Positions 33,331-41,172 of a stretch of DNA of 44,817 bases are shown in pieces. The notes beneath the pieces are model-generated. The model was not told the DNA's origin, did not search any database, and saw only the letters and a program-made list of their open reading frames with translations. This stretch comes from a virus, in IMG/VR virus record IMGVR_UViG_3300030103_005764, positions 1 to 44,817 of that record, one strand, 5' to 3'. Both the position numbers and the translations under genes were made by a program. How positions within the stretch are numbered: the first letter of the stretch is position 1; every line of letters starts with the position of its first letter.

Positions 33331-33826
33331 CCACGGCGATGTTTTGTTCACCGAACAAGATGCAATAGATCTTCTATACACAGATCCTAATTTTGATATT
33401 ACAAAACTATTCTTTGAGGACACAGGAAACTACAATTCGTCAGTCAAAGCCTTAGGATTAGACCTTCCTGTGATCAACAAAGCACCCGAGCGTGGCAATC
33501 TTCAGGAGTTCGATACTACAAACATTAATAACTGGCACATGCCTGTAGAATATTATGAAATAAATGTACTGCAATGGTTATTAGATAAATGCCAAAACGA
33601 CGAAGAAAAAGAACGTGTACAGTTGGAATATGATTTGTTTGAGAAAAAACAGTTTATACGTGTGTTACAGTTCTTGATATATTTTGTAGATACATTAAGA
33701 GCAAATAACATTGTATGGGGTGTGGGCAGAGGTAGTTCCGTGGCAAGTTTTTGTCTGTTCCTGATAGGTATACATAAGATCAATCCAATGCTGTACAACT
33801 TGGACTATAAAGAGTTTCTGAGATGA
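33305..33826 (+). CDS. truncated DnaE/C-family DNA polymerase-like protein
   Basis: 173 aa. The C-terminal half follows bacterial DNA polymerase III alpha up to the palm: LLDKCQNDEEKERVQLEYDLFEKK, then FLIYFVDTLRANNIVWGVGRGSS (motif GRGSS at 141-145, compare GPGRGS), then IGIHKINPMLYNLDYKEFL, compare LGITDIDPLRYNLLFERFL. The protein ends right there, before the region with the catalytic aspartates. A polymerase activity is therefore excluded for this protein alone. It may be a repurposed fragment, for example a nucleic-acid-binding or regulatory protein. No frameshifted continuation is visible in the next gene. Confidence 0.7.
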   Translation: MAEKTKINDHGDVLFTEQDAIDLLYTDPNFDITKLFFEDTGNYNSSVKALGLDLPVINKAPERGNLQEFDTTNINNWHMPVEYYEINVLQWLLDKCQNDEEKERVQLEYDLFEKKQFIRVLQFLIYFVDTLRANNIVWGVGRGSSVASFCLFLIGIHKINPMLYNLDYKEFLR

Positions 33827-34812
33827 TAATTTCCGTGACATCACAGCACACTATCACTGAAGTTTATGCACTGGACCTGCATGATAGGTCACACCATATA
33901 GAATTAGGCAAGGAGTCGAGACTAGATGATGGCTGGTACCAATTAAATTTTCCTTACACAGGTCAAAAAAATGAAATTACAGATATAAAATTAAATGGCG
34001 AAAGCATAGGCAACATATTGTACACTGGTTTTTACGTAGACGGTAATGGAAACACGCATCAACCTGCCTGTGCAATGTGGGATGACAGAGGTATATTCAA
34101 AATATGGATACACACTCAATTAGGCATACTGTTGCAAAGGTTCCTACAGCAGATTGCAAATCAAAAGTTCGGCAAAAACTTATTTGAAGATTATATGCTA
34201 ACAGTGGACAGGCCTGTACAGTTGAAGAAACAATGGCCGGAAAGCATAAAAACTTTTTTTTCAAACGGCGACGGACCAAATTGGTGGCACAAAAATAGTC
34301 CTGAAGTACCTTACAAAGTTCTTGATAGCATTACCGTTTCTAAGGCAGATCTTTTACGTGAAAGTGAAACATTGTGCGTACACAAAGATAAGATATTTGC
34401 CGGCAAAGTGATAATAAATTCAGTGCGACAAAGTTGCCAACCCGAACTGCCTTTTTATCAACTAGATGAAAAAAGATTTCCTAACTTTGCAAAACTTGTT
34501 AAACAGATAGGTTTCAAAAACATCCTCACAATTGATACGCAGGTGTTAGAACCAAACAGTTTCTTAAGAATGCATAAGGATGATGATTACCAAAAAGATG
34601 TCGTGCCCTACATACGTGGTTGCAAAAAATTCTATTGGACTTTGACAGACGCAGGTGATTGTTATTTTAAAATTGGCAAAAGCGGATTACTTCCTTTGAA
34701 TAGGCCTGCACTTATTAATAATGTTGAACACGTTCATTCGGTAGTGAGTGAGAGAGATAGCACTAGGACCATACTTTCTATATACGGTGAAATCGTAGAT
34801 GATAAGTATTAA
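33823..34812 (+). CDS. putative 2OG-Fe(II) oxygenase (aspartyl/asparaginyl hydroxylase-like)
   Basis: 329 aa. The C-terminal ~120 residues fit a double-stranded beta-helix oxygenase: LRMHKDDD gives a HxD pair (H251, D253), a distal His lies in EHVHSVVSE (H303 or H305), and an Arg follows (R311 or R315) in ERDSTRTILSIYG, where 2OG would bind. The N-terminal ~200 residues are not recognised. Related hydroxylases occur, from memory, in marine T4-like phages. Overlaps the preceding gene by 4 nt. Confidence 0.55.
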   Translation: MIISVTSQHTITEVYALDLHDRSHHIELGKESRLDDGWYQLNFPYTGQKNEITDIKLNGESIGNILYTGFYVDGNGNTHQPACAMWDDRGIFKIWIHTQLGILLQRFLQQIANQKFGKNLFEDYMLTVDRPVQLKKQWPESIKTFFSNGDGPNWWHKNSPEVPYKVLDSITVSKADLLRESETLCVHKDKIFAGKVIINSVRQSCQPELPFYQLDEKRFPNFAKLVKQIGFKNILTIDTQVLEPNSFLRMHKDDDYQKDVVPYIRGCKKFYWTLTDAGDCYFKIGKSGLLPLNRPALINNVEHVHSVVSERDSTRTILSIYGEIVDDKY

Positions 34813-34829
34813 TATAGGAGTTTAATATT

Positions 34830-35213
34830 ATGGTAGCAAGAGCACCCAGAAAAAGAATGTACAGAACTATGCAAGGACGCATGGTCGATATTGAAAAATT
34901 AAGAGCCGCTAATGAAAACACCCGGGCAGTTGGTAATATGGGTGTTAATGCACGAGGAGATGTATTAGGGGCAGGCGGTAAGGTTGTCACGCCAAAGAAA
35001 GAAGTTGTTGCAAAATATTACGAAGCACCTAAAGGCATGGTGGATGACACACCGGCAAGAGCCAAACCTACACCACCAAGAAGAGTTGCTCCAGAACCTA
35101 AAGTACAACCAGTTGAAACAAAACCTGCACCTCAACCAAGGGCAACGAGACAAGCAAAACCTAAACCAGCACCGAAAAAAGGAATAGACGCGGCGCTTGA
35201 TGGTCTGGAATAG
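34830..35213 (+). CDS. conserved T4-like marine phage protein with Pro/Lys-rich tail
   Basis: 127 aa. A conserved-looking N-terminus (ARAPRKRMYRTMQGRMVDIE) is followed by a low-complexity Pro/Lys/Ala tail and a C-terminal helix (GIDAALDGLE). I recall near-identical N-termini in T4-like cyanophages, where the function is unassigned; it may be structural. A Shine-Dalgarno (TAGGAG) lies 10 nt before the ATG. Confidence 0.65.
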   Translation: MVARAPRKRMYRTMQGRMVDIEKLRAANENTRAVGNMGVNARGDVLGAGGKVVTPKKEVVAKYYEAPKGMVDDTPARAKPTPPRRVAPEPKVQPVETKPAPQPRATRQAKPKPAPKKGIDAALDGLE

Positions 35214-35959
35214 TGTGGGACAAAAATCTCAGCGAAATTTTTGATAAAACAGGATACGACAAAGAAAAGTATCCATGGCCTTTCAAGCAGTCTGATAGCA
35301 CTGTTAAACCAACAAAAATATTCTACGCAATTGGAGACAGTTGGCTATCAACAAATTTTTTCAAACGAACATTTTCAAACAAATATCAAGACTATTTGCT
35401 GATTAATAGATCCATTGGTGGAATCAGTAATAGTATGATCATAAACACACTGCAAAATGATCTTGATCTACTTTTCAAAAACAGTCTAGACGTGAGTTTC
35501 CTTGTAAGTTTTAGTGAAGTTGGAAGATCAACAAAGGATCTTGCACTTGTCAATCCAATCAATCATAAAACTACACACGACTTTTTTGCAACAATTCTTA
35601 AGAAACAATATGACATAGTACACGATGCTATTAAATCTTACCCTCATTACATAACCACAGGATTTATTACCAATAATTTTAACAACAATAAATCTATTAT
35701 AGATTTCTGTGGAAAAACTATTAAAAATAAACCTAAGGACGTGTTCACAGTGTACAGTAATGGTATTTTGGAATTTTTAAAGGACCGAAAAGAACTTTTT
35801 GATTTTGATTTTGCAGGAGATGTCAAAAAATCGTTGGAATTGAAAGATTATCTGAATGACTTGAAATACATCGACGACACTTTACATCCAGATTATTACA
35901 TTCCTTATGAATTATTCATGCATGAAGTATTTTCCAACTTGCATAAACACAAAAAATAG
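35213..35959 (+). CDS. SGNH/GDSL hydrolase-like protein
   Basis: 248 aa from a GTG start overlapping the preceding stop by one base. Motifs: IFYAIGDSW (GDS at 41-43, nucleophile Ser43), INRSIGGISNSM (block II Gly, Asn at about 74), and DDTLHPDYY (D222, H225), the terminal Asp-xx-His. This pattern suggests an esterase or acetylhydrolase, perhaps acting on host surface glycans. The block III GxND is not clear, so activity is uncertain. Confidence 0.6.
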   Translation: MWDKNLSEIFDKTGYDKEKYPWPFKQSDSTVKPTKIFYAIGDSWLSTNFFKRTFSNKYQDYLLINRSIGGISNSMIINTLQNDLDLLFKNSLDVSFLVSFSEVGRSTKDLALVNPINHKTTHDFFATILKKQYDIVHDAIKSYPHYITTGFITNNFNNNKSIIDFCGKTIKNKPKDVFTVYSNGILEFLKDRKELFDFDFAGDVKKSLELKDYLNDLKYIDDTLHPDYYIPYELFMHEVFSNLHKHKK

Positions 35960-35967
35960 TATATAAT
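35939..35967 (+). promoter_or_regulatory. sigma70-type promoter, predicted leaderless
   Basis: TTGCAT (35939-35944), a 17-nt spacer and a perfect TATAAT (35962-35967). The ATG at 35974 follows after 6 nt. Confidence 0.75.
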
Positions 35968-35973
35968 ACGCAT

Positions 35974-36441
35974 ATGGGACAGGTAGAAGATTTACAAAAC
36001 AAAGGATTTGGTTCACATGGTGGAAAGCAATACACTGTTGAGAATGATATTATACCCTTAAAGAAAAGAGTGCTGGTATCCGACATGCATTTTGGAGAAA
36101 CTAAATCTAAAGGTGGCATCATATTAGTTGACGACGACGGCACAGCAGAAGGCATACACCCTAGATGGGGCAAGGTATACGCAGTGGGCAGGCTACAAGA
36201 TGATGTGAAAGTTGGACAATGGATATTGGTAGCACACGGAAGATGGTCAAGAGCGTTCAAGGTTAAAAGGAAAGAAAACGGGTCTGCTGGCGAAATAGGT
36301 GTTGAACTAGAAGTAAGGATGATCGATGAAAATGACATTTTGCTAGTGTCAGACACAGAGCCAGAATTTAACAGGAAACAGGCAGGGTACATTAACATGG
36401 GCGGTGCCAAACAGATGACAAAACTTCCCGGCAATGACTGA
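35974..36441 (+). CDS. GroES-like co-chaperonin (T4 gp31-type)
   Basis: 155 aa. Core GroES-type barrel, about residues 24-130: NDIIPLKKRVLVSDM, the mobile-loop region FGETKSKGGIIL, then DDDGTAEGIHPRWGKVYAVG, and VKVGQWILVAHGRW. Phage co-chaperonins partner with host GroEL to fold the major capsid protein. The extended C-terminus (about 25 residues) is not part of GroES. It has its own strong early-type promoter, and its end overlaps the next gene by 8 nt. Confidence 0.85.
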   Translation: MGQVEDLQNKGFGSHGGKQYTVENDIIPLKKRVLVSDMHFGETKSKGGIILVDDDGTAEGIHPRWGKVYAVGRLQDDVKVGQWILVAHGRWSRAFKVKRKENGSAGEIGVELEVRMIDENDILLVSDTEPEFNRKQAGYINMGGAKQMTKLPGND

Positions 36442-36670
36442 GTTCACACAAGGCATACAAGGAGCATTCAAGAAACTATTAACTAGTTCGAGTCTAGCAC
36501 TGGCTTTAATATACACAATAGGACATGTCATAATAGCAATGACTGTGGTAAGTGTGATGACAGGTGCAAGTTTATGGGAGGCAGGCGCAGTGGCACTAGT
36601 TGAACCAAGTATAAATGGCGTTTGGTTTTATGTTCTTCATAAAACTTACAAAAAAATCAAAGGCATATAA
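36434..36670 (+). CDS. DUF2061-like small membrane protein
   Basis: 78 aa with two membrane spans, about 15-40 and 45-70 (SLALALIYTIGHVIIAMTVV; GAVALVEPSINGVWFYVLH). The layout and YVLHKTYKKI end match the DUF2061 family of inner-membrane proteins. Function unknown. Coupled to the co-chaperonin gene. Confidence 0.65.
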   Translation: MTEFTQGIQGAFKKLLTSSSLALALIYTIGHVIIAMTVVSVMTGASLWEAGAVALVEPSINGVWFYVLHKTYKKIKGI

Positions 36671-36672
36671 GC

Positions 36673-37056
36673 ATGAAAAAAATTAAACTAAAGAGGACAC
36701 TGGTCCCTATTGATAAACTTGTAACAATGGCAGAATTGGGCATTGGTGCTGTTCGTCCTTTAAACAAAGAAAAAAGAAGTTGGATAAACAAACTAATAAA
36801 ACAACCAGAGCCGTTTGATCCCATTCTTGTTACGCCAATCAAAGATTCTGGATACTATTTGCTTACGGACGGATGGCACAGAGTACAGGCCGCAAAAAAA
36901 ATGAAAGAAAAGGAAATTGAGGCTTTGCCTATTCCAGCAGACATAGGATTAAGTATGTCCAAAGTTAATAAATTATTGCGTGACATAGATAGAGAATACG
37001 GTTTTAAATTGAAATGTAGTGACATAATTGGCCAATGGGCATTTTTCCAAGATTGA
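36673..37056 (+). CDS. ParB/sulfiredoxin-fold nuclease-domain-like protein
   Basis: 127 aa. FDPILVTPIKDSGYYLLTDGWHRVQAAKKM (about 47-76) matches the ParB N-terminal domain (a ~PI~V~~~~~~Y~~~DG~hR~~A motif), and the segment KEIEALPIPADIG follows as expected. The family includes CTP-binding partition proteins and DNases. No HTH is visible, so partition function is unlikely. It starts 2 nt after the previous stop. Confidence 0.65.
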   Translation: MKKIKLKRTLVPIDKLVTMAELGIGAVRPLNKEKRSWINKLIKQPEPFDPILVTPIKDSGYYLLTDGWHRVQAAKKMKEKEIEALPIPADIGLSMSKVNKLLRDIDREYGFKLKCSDIIGQWAFFQD

Positions 37057-37080
37057 CAAACAACAAAATTGTGTTAAAAT
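37053..37080 (+). promoter_or_regulatory. sigma70-type promoter, predicted leaderless
   Basis: Perfect TTGACA (37053-37058), a 16-nt spacer and TAAAAT (37075-37080). The ATG at 37088 follows after 7 nt. Confidence 0.75.
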
Positions 37081-37087
37081 TACAACT

Positions 37088-38125
37088 ATGCGAATAGGTT
37101 TCTGTTGTAAATGGTTGAACTCTGAAAAAGAGTTTGGCGGTATGAAAGTAAATGCCAAGGACAGAGATCTTAATGGCAGATCAACTACTATGCGTTGGTT
37201 GAGAGAACATCCAGAAGATGCGGTGCAAAGACAGTGGGACATAATGAACCACAATGCCACAGCCGCACGTAGATTGTTGGAACGTGTGGGCACACTGCCA
37301 CCTGAACGCAGAATGGTCAGGCTAGGTAGTGAGATGCTACAAGGATACACAGAAAAAGATTGGAAAAGTTGGTGGCAACAGCCGCACATACAAGATCATT
37401 GTGAAAGATTATTTGCACCTGTTGGCGAAATGGCAAGAAGACTAAATGTCAAAGTAAGTTTCCATCCTGGACAATTTTGTGTGCTTTCCAGTGCAACGCC
37501 TGAAATAGTTGAACGTAGCATAGAAGAATTTGAATACCATGCGGACATGGCACGTTGGATGGGTTTTGGCAAAACTTTCCAAGATGGTTGCAAGATAAAT
37601 GTACACATCTCAGGCAAACAAGGACCGGATGGCATACGTAAGGCCTTGCCTAGACTTTCGCAAGAAGCAAGGAACCTGATCACAATCGAGAATGACGAGA
37701 TGGGTTGGGGACTTGACGCAAGTCTTGAATTGCAAAAGGATCTTGCACTTGTGATGGACATACATCATCATTGGATACGTGATGAGGAATACATTGAAGC
37801 AAACGACGACAGAGTAAAACGTGTAATAGACTCGTGGCGTGGACAAAGGCCAACAATGCACTATTCTTATTCCAGGGATGAACACTTGGCAGTTGCAAAC
37901 CTGGGTGATAAAACACACACGGAGATGCATGACATCAAGATGTTGTTAGAACGTGGTTGTAAAAAACAAAAACTGAGGGCACACTCCGATCTATTACCAA
38001 ATAGAAAGGTCAACGATTGGGCATTGAGTTTTAGAGAACATTTTGACATACAGGTAGAGGCCAAAGGTAAAAACATGGCCCAGGAACAATTATATAGACA
38101 ATGGGTTGAAAATACTATAATATAG
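37088..38125 (+). CDS. uvdE: UV damage endonuclease (UvdE/UVDE)
   Basis: 345 aa from the ATG at 37088; an upstream in-frame TTG would start before the promoter. TIM-barrel metal enzyme that nicks DNA 5' to UV photoproducts. UvdE landmarks: MRIGFCCKW start, SFHPGQFCVLSS, NVHISGKQG, LITIENDEMGWG, VMDIHHHW and the C-terminal HSDLLP block with metal-binding His/Glu/Asp residues. Length is close to the bacterial form. Likely protects phage DNA in sunlit water (inference). Confidence 0.9.
   Translation: MRIGFCCKWLNSEKEFGGMKVNAKDRDLNGRSTTMRWLREHPEDAVQRQWDIMNHNATAARRLLERVGTLPPERRMVRLGSEMLQGYTEKDWKSWWQQPHIQDHCERLFAPVGEMARRLNVKVSFHPGQFCVLSSATPEIVERSIEEFEYHADMARWMGFGKTFQDGCKINVHISGKQGPDGIRKALPRLSQEARNLITIENDEMGWGLDASLELQKDLALVMDIHHHWIRDEEYIEANDDRVKRVIDSWRGQRPTMHYSYSRDEHLAVANLGDKTHTEMHDIKMLLERGCKKQKLRAHSDLLPNRKVNDWALSFREHFDIQVEAKGKNMAQEQLYRQWVENTII
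38095..38121 (+). promoter_or_regulatory. possible sigma70-type promoter for the formate dehydrogenase gene
   Basis: TAGACA (38095-38100), a 15-nt spacer and TATAAT (38116-38121), overlapping the uvdE 3' end. Unlike the other promoters, it leaves a leader with a Shine-Dalgarno (AGGAG, 7 nt before the ATG at 38147). The spacer is short, so this is tentative. Confidence 0.35.
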
Positions 38126-38146
38126 TAAATTCAAACAGGAGAAAAT

Positions 38147-39343
38147 ATGAAAATACTATGCGTATTGTACGATGACCCAAAAGGTGGAATGCCTGAGAGT
38201 TATCCACTTACGGATCTCCCAAAGTTAGAGAAGTATCCAGATGGCATGACGCTACCATCACCAAAAGGAAGAGATTTCAATCCAGGTGATTTGCTAGGTT
38301 GTGTGTCGGGTGAACTAGGACTTAGAAAGTTCTTAGAAGACGCAGGACATGAACTTGTTGTGACTTCTAGCAAAGATGGTGACGACTGCGAAGCCGACAA
38401 ACATATTGTTGATGCTGACGTTGTTATATCACAACCTTTCTTTCCTTACTATCTTACAAGGGAAAAAATAGAAAAAGCAAAAAACCTTAAAATGGCTATC
38501 ACGGCAGGTATCGGATCTGATCACGTTGACTTACAAGCGGCTATGGACAATAAAATTGATGTTGTTGAAGTGACCTACTGTAATTCAAGATCAGTTGCAG
38601 AGCACATTGTCATGATGATCGTTTCAATGGTAAGAGACTACCACAACCAACACAGGATTGTTAATGAAGGTGGTTGGAATATTGCAGACGCAGTACAGAG
38701 AAGTTATGATGTGGAAGGAATGCACATCGGTACAGTTGCGGCTGGGAGGATCGGTCTCGATGCTTTGAGAAAAATGAAACCATTTGATGTGCATCTACAT
38801 TACTTTGACAGACACAGACTGCCTGAATCAGTTGAGCAAGAACTAAATCTTACTTTCCATGAGTCAGTTGAGTCTATGGTCAAGGTTTGTGACGTTGTTA
38901 CAATCAACTGTCCTCTACACCCAGAGACAGAAAACTTATTTGATGCTGAAATGATAGGCAAGATGAAAAAAGGTGCCTACATTGTGAACACTGCGAGAGG
39001 CAAGATCTGTAACAGAGAAGCCATCGCTGACGCATTAAAAAGTGGACAACTGTCTGGCTACGCAGGAGACGTTTGGTTCCCACAACCAGCACCAAATGAT
39101 CACGTTTGGAGATCAATGCCAAATCACGGTATGACACCACACACATCAGGAACATCACTATCAGCACAGACAAGATATGCTGACGGTGTCAGAGAAATAC
39201 TTGAATGTTTCTTTGACGGCACGCCAATTAGGAACCAATACCTAATTGTGCAGAACGGTGAACTTGCTGGCATGGGTGCCCACAGTTACAGTAAAGGAAC
39301 TGCAACAGGTGGATCCGAGGAAGCGGCGAAGTACAAGAAATAA
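38147..39343 (+). CDS. fdh: NAD-dependent formate dehydrogenase (D-2-hydroxyacid dehydrogenase family)
   Basis: 398 aa. Very close to the enzyme of methylotrophic bacteria. It oxidises formate to CO2 and yields NADH. Key residues fall at the same numbers as in Pseudomonas FDH: N146 (CNS), D221 (YFDRHR, NAD-specific), R284 (NTARGK) and H332 (MTPHTSGTSLSAQ). The Rossmann glycine loop is VAAGRIGL (a bacterial FDH feature), and the ending GAHSYSKGTATGGSEEAAKYKK is family-typical. The gene is intact, with AGGAG upstream. Likely an auxiliary metabolic gene supplying reducing power during infection (inference). Confidence 0.93.
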   Translation: MKILCVLYDDPKGGMPESYPLTDLPKLEKYPDGMTLPSPKGRDFNPGDLLGCVSGELGLRKFLEDAGHELVVTSSKDGDDCEADKHIVDADVVISQPFFPYYLTREKIEKAKNLKMAITAGIGSDHVDLQAAMDNKIDVVEVTYCNSRSVAEHIVMMIVSMVRDYHNQHRIVNEGGWNIADAVQRSYDVEGMHIGTVAAGRIGLDALRKMKPFDVHLHYFDRHRLPESVEQELNLTFHESVESMVKVCDVVTINCPLHPETENLFDAEMIGKMKKGAYIVNTARGKICNREAIADALKSGQLSGYAGDVWFPQPAPNDHVWRSMPNHGMTPHTSGTSLSAQTRYADGVREILECFFDGTPIRNQYLIVQNGELAGMGAHSYSKGTATGGSEEAAKYKK

Positions 39344-39359
39344 TATAATAGGCTTTGTG

Positions 39360-39524
39360 ATGACTAAAAAGGAACTTGAAGAACTGAACAAGAAAATTGA
39401 TAAACTTCAAAACACTGTTGACAAACTCGCACAAAGCCTTTATAAACATATTAAGTTTATCGATTCAACATACGAGGGACTAAGGAATCCAATCGAAGCG
39501 GCGAGGAAATGGTTAAGAAAATAA
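39360..39524 (+). CDS. small coiled-coil protein (54 aa)
   Basis: 54 aa, starting with KKELEELNKKIDKLQNTVDK, a heptad-type helix, and ending in a basic segment (AARKWLRK). No family recognised. The ATG at 39360 is the first start that excludes the formate dehydrogenase frame overlap. It overlaps the next small gene by 16 nt. Confidence 0.5.
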   Translation: MTKKELEELNKKIDKLQNTVDKLAQSLYKHIKFIDSTYEGLRNPIEAARKWLRK

Positions 39525-39628
39525 AACAGTTTGTTAGATGGGTTAGTTTAATACCTTTACTACACGCACCAGTTTATTTCCTTGCAATAGTAGGAGCAAT
39601 CCTGTTAGTATTAACATTTGTATTATGA
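39509..39628 (+). CDS. small membrane protein (39 aa)
   Basis: 39 aa: a basic N-terminus (MVKKIKQFVRWV) and one strong membrane span (about 15-39). Its stop overlaps the clamp-loader start as ATGA (39625-39628), and GAGG precedes the ATG, which supports translation. Function unknown. Confidence 0.5.
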   Translation: MVKKIKQFVRWVSLIPLLHAPVYFLAIVGAILLVLTFVL

Positions 39629-40554
39629 AAGAACTTTGGGTAGAAAAATATAGGCCAAAAACATTAAAAGAGTACGTTGTGCGTGATGATGCACAACGCA
39701 AACAGATAGAGGAATGGATTAAAGATAAAAGCATTCCTCATTTATTACTGTCAGGTGCTCCGGGAGTTGGAAAAACTACATTGGCAAAAATGTTATTTCA
39801 CGAGTTGGATGTTTCTAGTTACGACATACTTGAAATAAATGCATCAAGAGAAAACTCCGTTGACACAGTAAGAGAAAAAATTAACAACTTTGTACAGATA
39901 ATGCCTTTTGGCGCTTACAAATATGTATTGCTTGATGAGGCAGATTACATGAGTCCAAACGGACAGGCCGCATTGCGTGGAGTGATGGAAGCGTACCACA
40001 CATCGGCTAGATTTATTTTAACTTGCAATTATCCAAACAGGGTCATTCCTGCACTGCACTCAAGATGTCAAGGCTTCCACATGGAAACAATAGACAAAAC
40101 TGAATTCACGGCACGTGTTGCGGAGATATTAATTGCGGAGAAAATGGAACAGGACATAGAAACACTCGACACTTATGTAAAAGCAACATTTCCGGATTTA
40201 AGAAAATGCATTAATATGGTGCAACAAAATTGCAGAGATGGAAAACTAATGCCACCAGCGACAGGTGATTCAGGACAGCAAGATTATAGATTACAAATGG
40301 TAGAACTTTTCAAACAAGGAAAAATACAAGATGCAAGAAAATTAGTATGCTCACAGGCACGTCCAGAAGAATGTGAAGAAATATATAGGTGGCTGTATGA
40401 CAACCTTGAACTAGTATCAAAAGATGAGGACCTGCAAGACAAAGCAGTGCTGATTATCAAACAGGGTTTGGTAGATCATTCTTTTGTCGCAGATCCTGAG
40501 ATAAATTTAGCCAGCGTAATGATTAAACTAGCAAGATTAAGTAATGGGCAGTAA
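39625..40554 (+). CDS. sliding-clamp loader ATPase subunit (T4 gp44/RFC small-subunit type)
   Basis: 309 aa AAA+ ATPase. Walker A GAPGVGKT (44-51), Walker B LLDEAD (102-107), sensor 1 region ILTCNYPNRV, and the SRC arginine-finger motif (146-148), as in RFC/gp44. C-terminal collar-like helical domain follows. It loads the DNA polymerase processivity clamp. In T4 the partner gp62 usually follows; here the next gene is an unrelated 91-aa protein, so the partner may lie elsewhere. Confidence 0.9.
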   Translation: MKELWVEKYRPKTLKEYVVRDDAQRKQIEEWIKDKSIPHLLLSGAPGVGKTTLAKMLFHELDVSSYDILEINASRENSVDTVREKINNFVQIMPFGAYKYVLLDEADYMSPNGQAALRGVMEAYHTSARFILTCNYPNRVIPALHSRCQGFHMETIDKTEFTARVAEILIAEKMEQDIETLDTYVKATFPDLRKCINMVQQNCRDGKLMPPATGDSGQQDYRLQMVELFKQGKIQDARKLVCSQARPEECEEIYRWLYDNLELVSKDEDLQDKAVLIIKQGLVDHSFVADPEINLASVMIKLARLSNGQ

Positions 40555-40819
40555 ACACGACAAAAAAAGATTTTTGATAGTAAATTACAGTTTCAACGCA
40601 AAAGGCGGATATGACGAACTTGTCGAACTTTCCAAGAAAAAATGTGGTCCGGGTAAAATACTAAAATCAGGTGTAGTGCTTGACCTTGTTAACAAAGAAG
40701 TATTGAAATGTGAGGTCCCCGGTCAGCCTAACCTGGTTGATTATATTGCTTACGACACCCTCTATAAGCATTTCTACAAAGCCTATGGGGATATGTTGGA
40801 TCAGTTTATAAACTCTTGA
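40544..40819 (+). CDS. hypothetical protein downstream of the clamp loader
   Basis: 91 aa, soluble, with a basic N-terminus (GSKHDKKRFLIVNYSF) and an acidic/aromatic C-terminus. It is coupled by an 11-nt overlap to the clamp-loader gene. Position would suit gp62, but it is much shorter and I see no similarity. It converges with a minus-strand gene with a 19-nt end overlap. Confidence 0.55.
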   Translation: MGSKHDKKRFLIVNYSFNAKGGYDELVELSKKKCGPGKILKSGVVLDLVNKEVLKCEVPGQPNLVDYIAYDTLYKHFYKAYGDMLDQFINS

Positions 40820-41034
40820 CGTCCATACATGCGTTGTAGCATGGCCAATCTTTTTGCTTTCCATATTTTCAGCATGACACGTCTCCTTCTTCTATCCTTT
40901 TGCTTTCTTATTTTTAGCCAATCTTGATTAAGCATATACAACTTGACTCGCTTGTCGTATACACGTTTTTTCCTCATTTGTTTCCACAATTTCCGTTGAA
41001 ATAAAGGTCGTATTTGTAGGCTTTGAAATAGCAT
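40801..41034 (-). CDS. small highly basic protein, minus strand
   Basis: 77 aa, extremely Arg/Lys-rich (for example WLKIRKQKDRRRRRVMLKIW). A good Shine-Dalgarno (AGGAG, 4-5 nt before the ATG at 41034) supports it. Its composition suggests nucleic-acid binding, but basic composition is all I can see. The 138-nt gap upstream (41035-41172) holds no other gene, only the late box for the rightward unit. Confidence 0.45.
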   Translation of the reverse strand: MLFQSLQIRPLFQRKLWKQMRKKRVYDKRVKLYMLNQDWLKIRKQKDRRRRRVMLKIWKAKRLAMLQRMYGRQEFIN

Positions 41035-41155
41035 AAGGCTCCTGTAAGGTTATGTTAGATTGCTGTTTGATTCTATTTTGATTTGGAATCATGTACAATT
41101 ACTTAATAGTAAATTTCCAAATAAACTATGCATATTTTACAACACAGATATTTAG

Positions 41156-41163
41156 GATAAATA
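41156..41163 (+). promoter_or_regulatory. T4-like late box
   Basis: GATAAATA, 9 nt before the ATG at 41173, in the gap following the minus-strand gene. Confidence 0.6.
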
Positions 41164-41172
41164 ACACTTGCA

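Noticed and set aside
39344-39349. TATAAT before the 54-aa gene at 39360
   Set aside because: No acceptable -35 hexamer 15-19 nt upstream, so I do not call a promoter.
40544-40819. 91-aa protein as the gp62 clamp-loader partner
   Set aside because: Only the position fits; it is far too short and shows no recognisable similarity.
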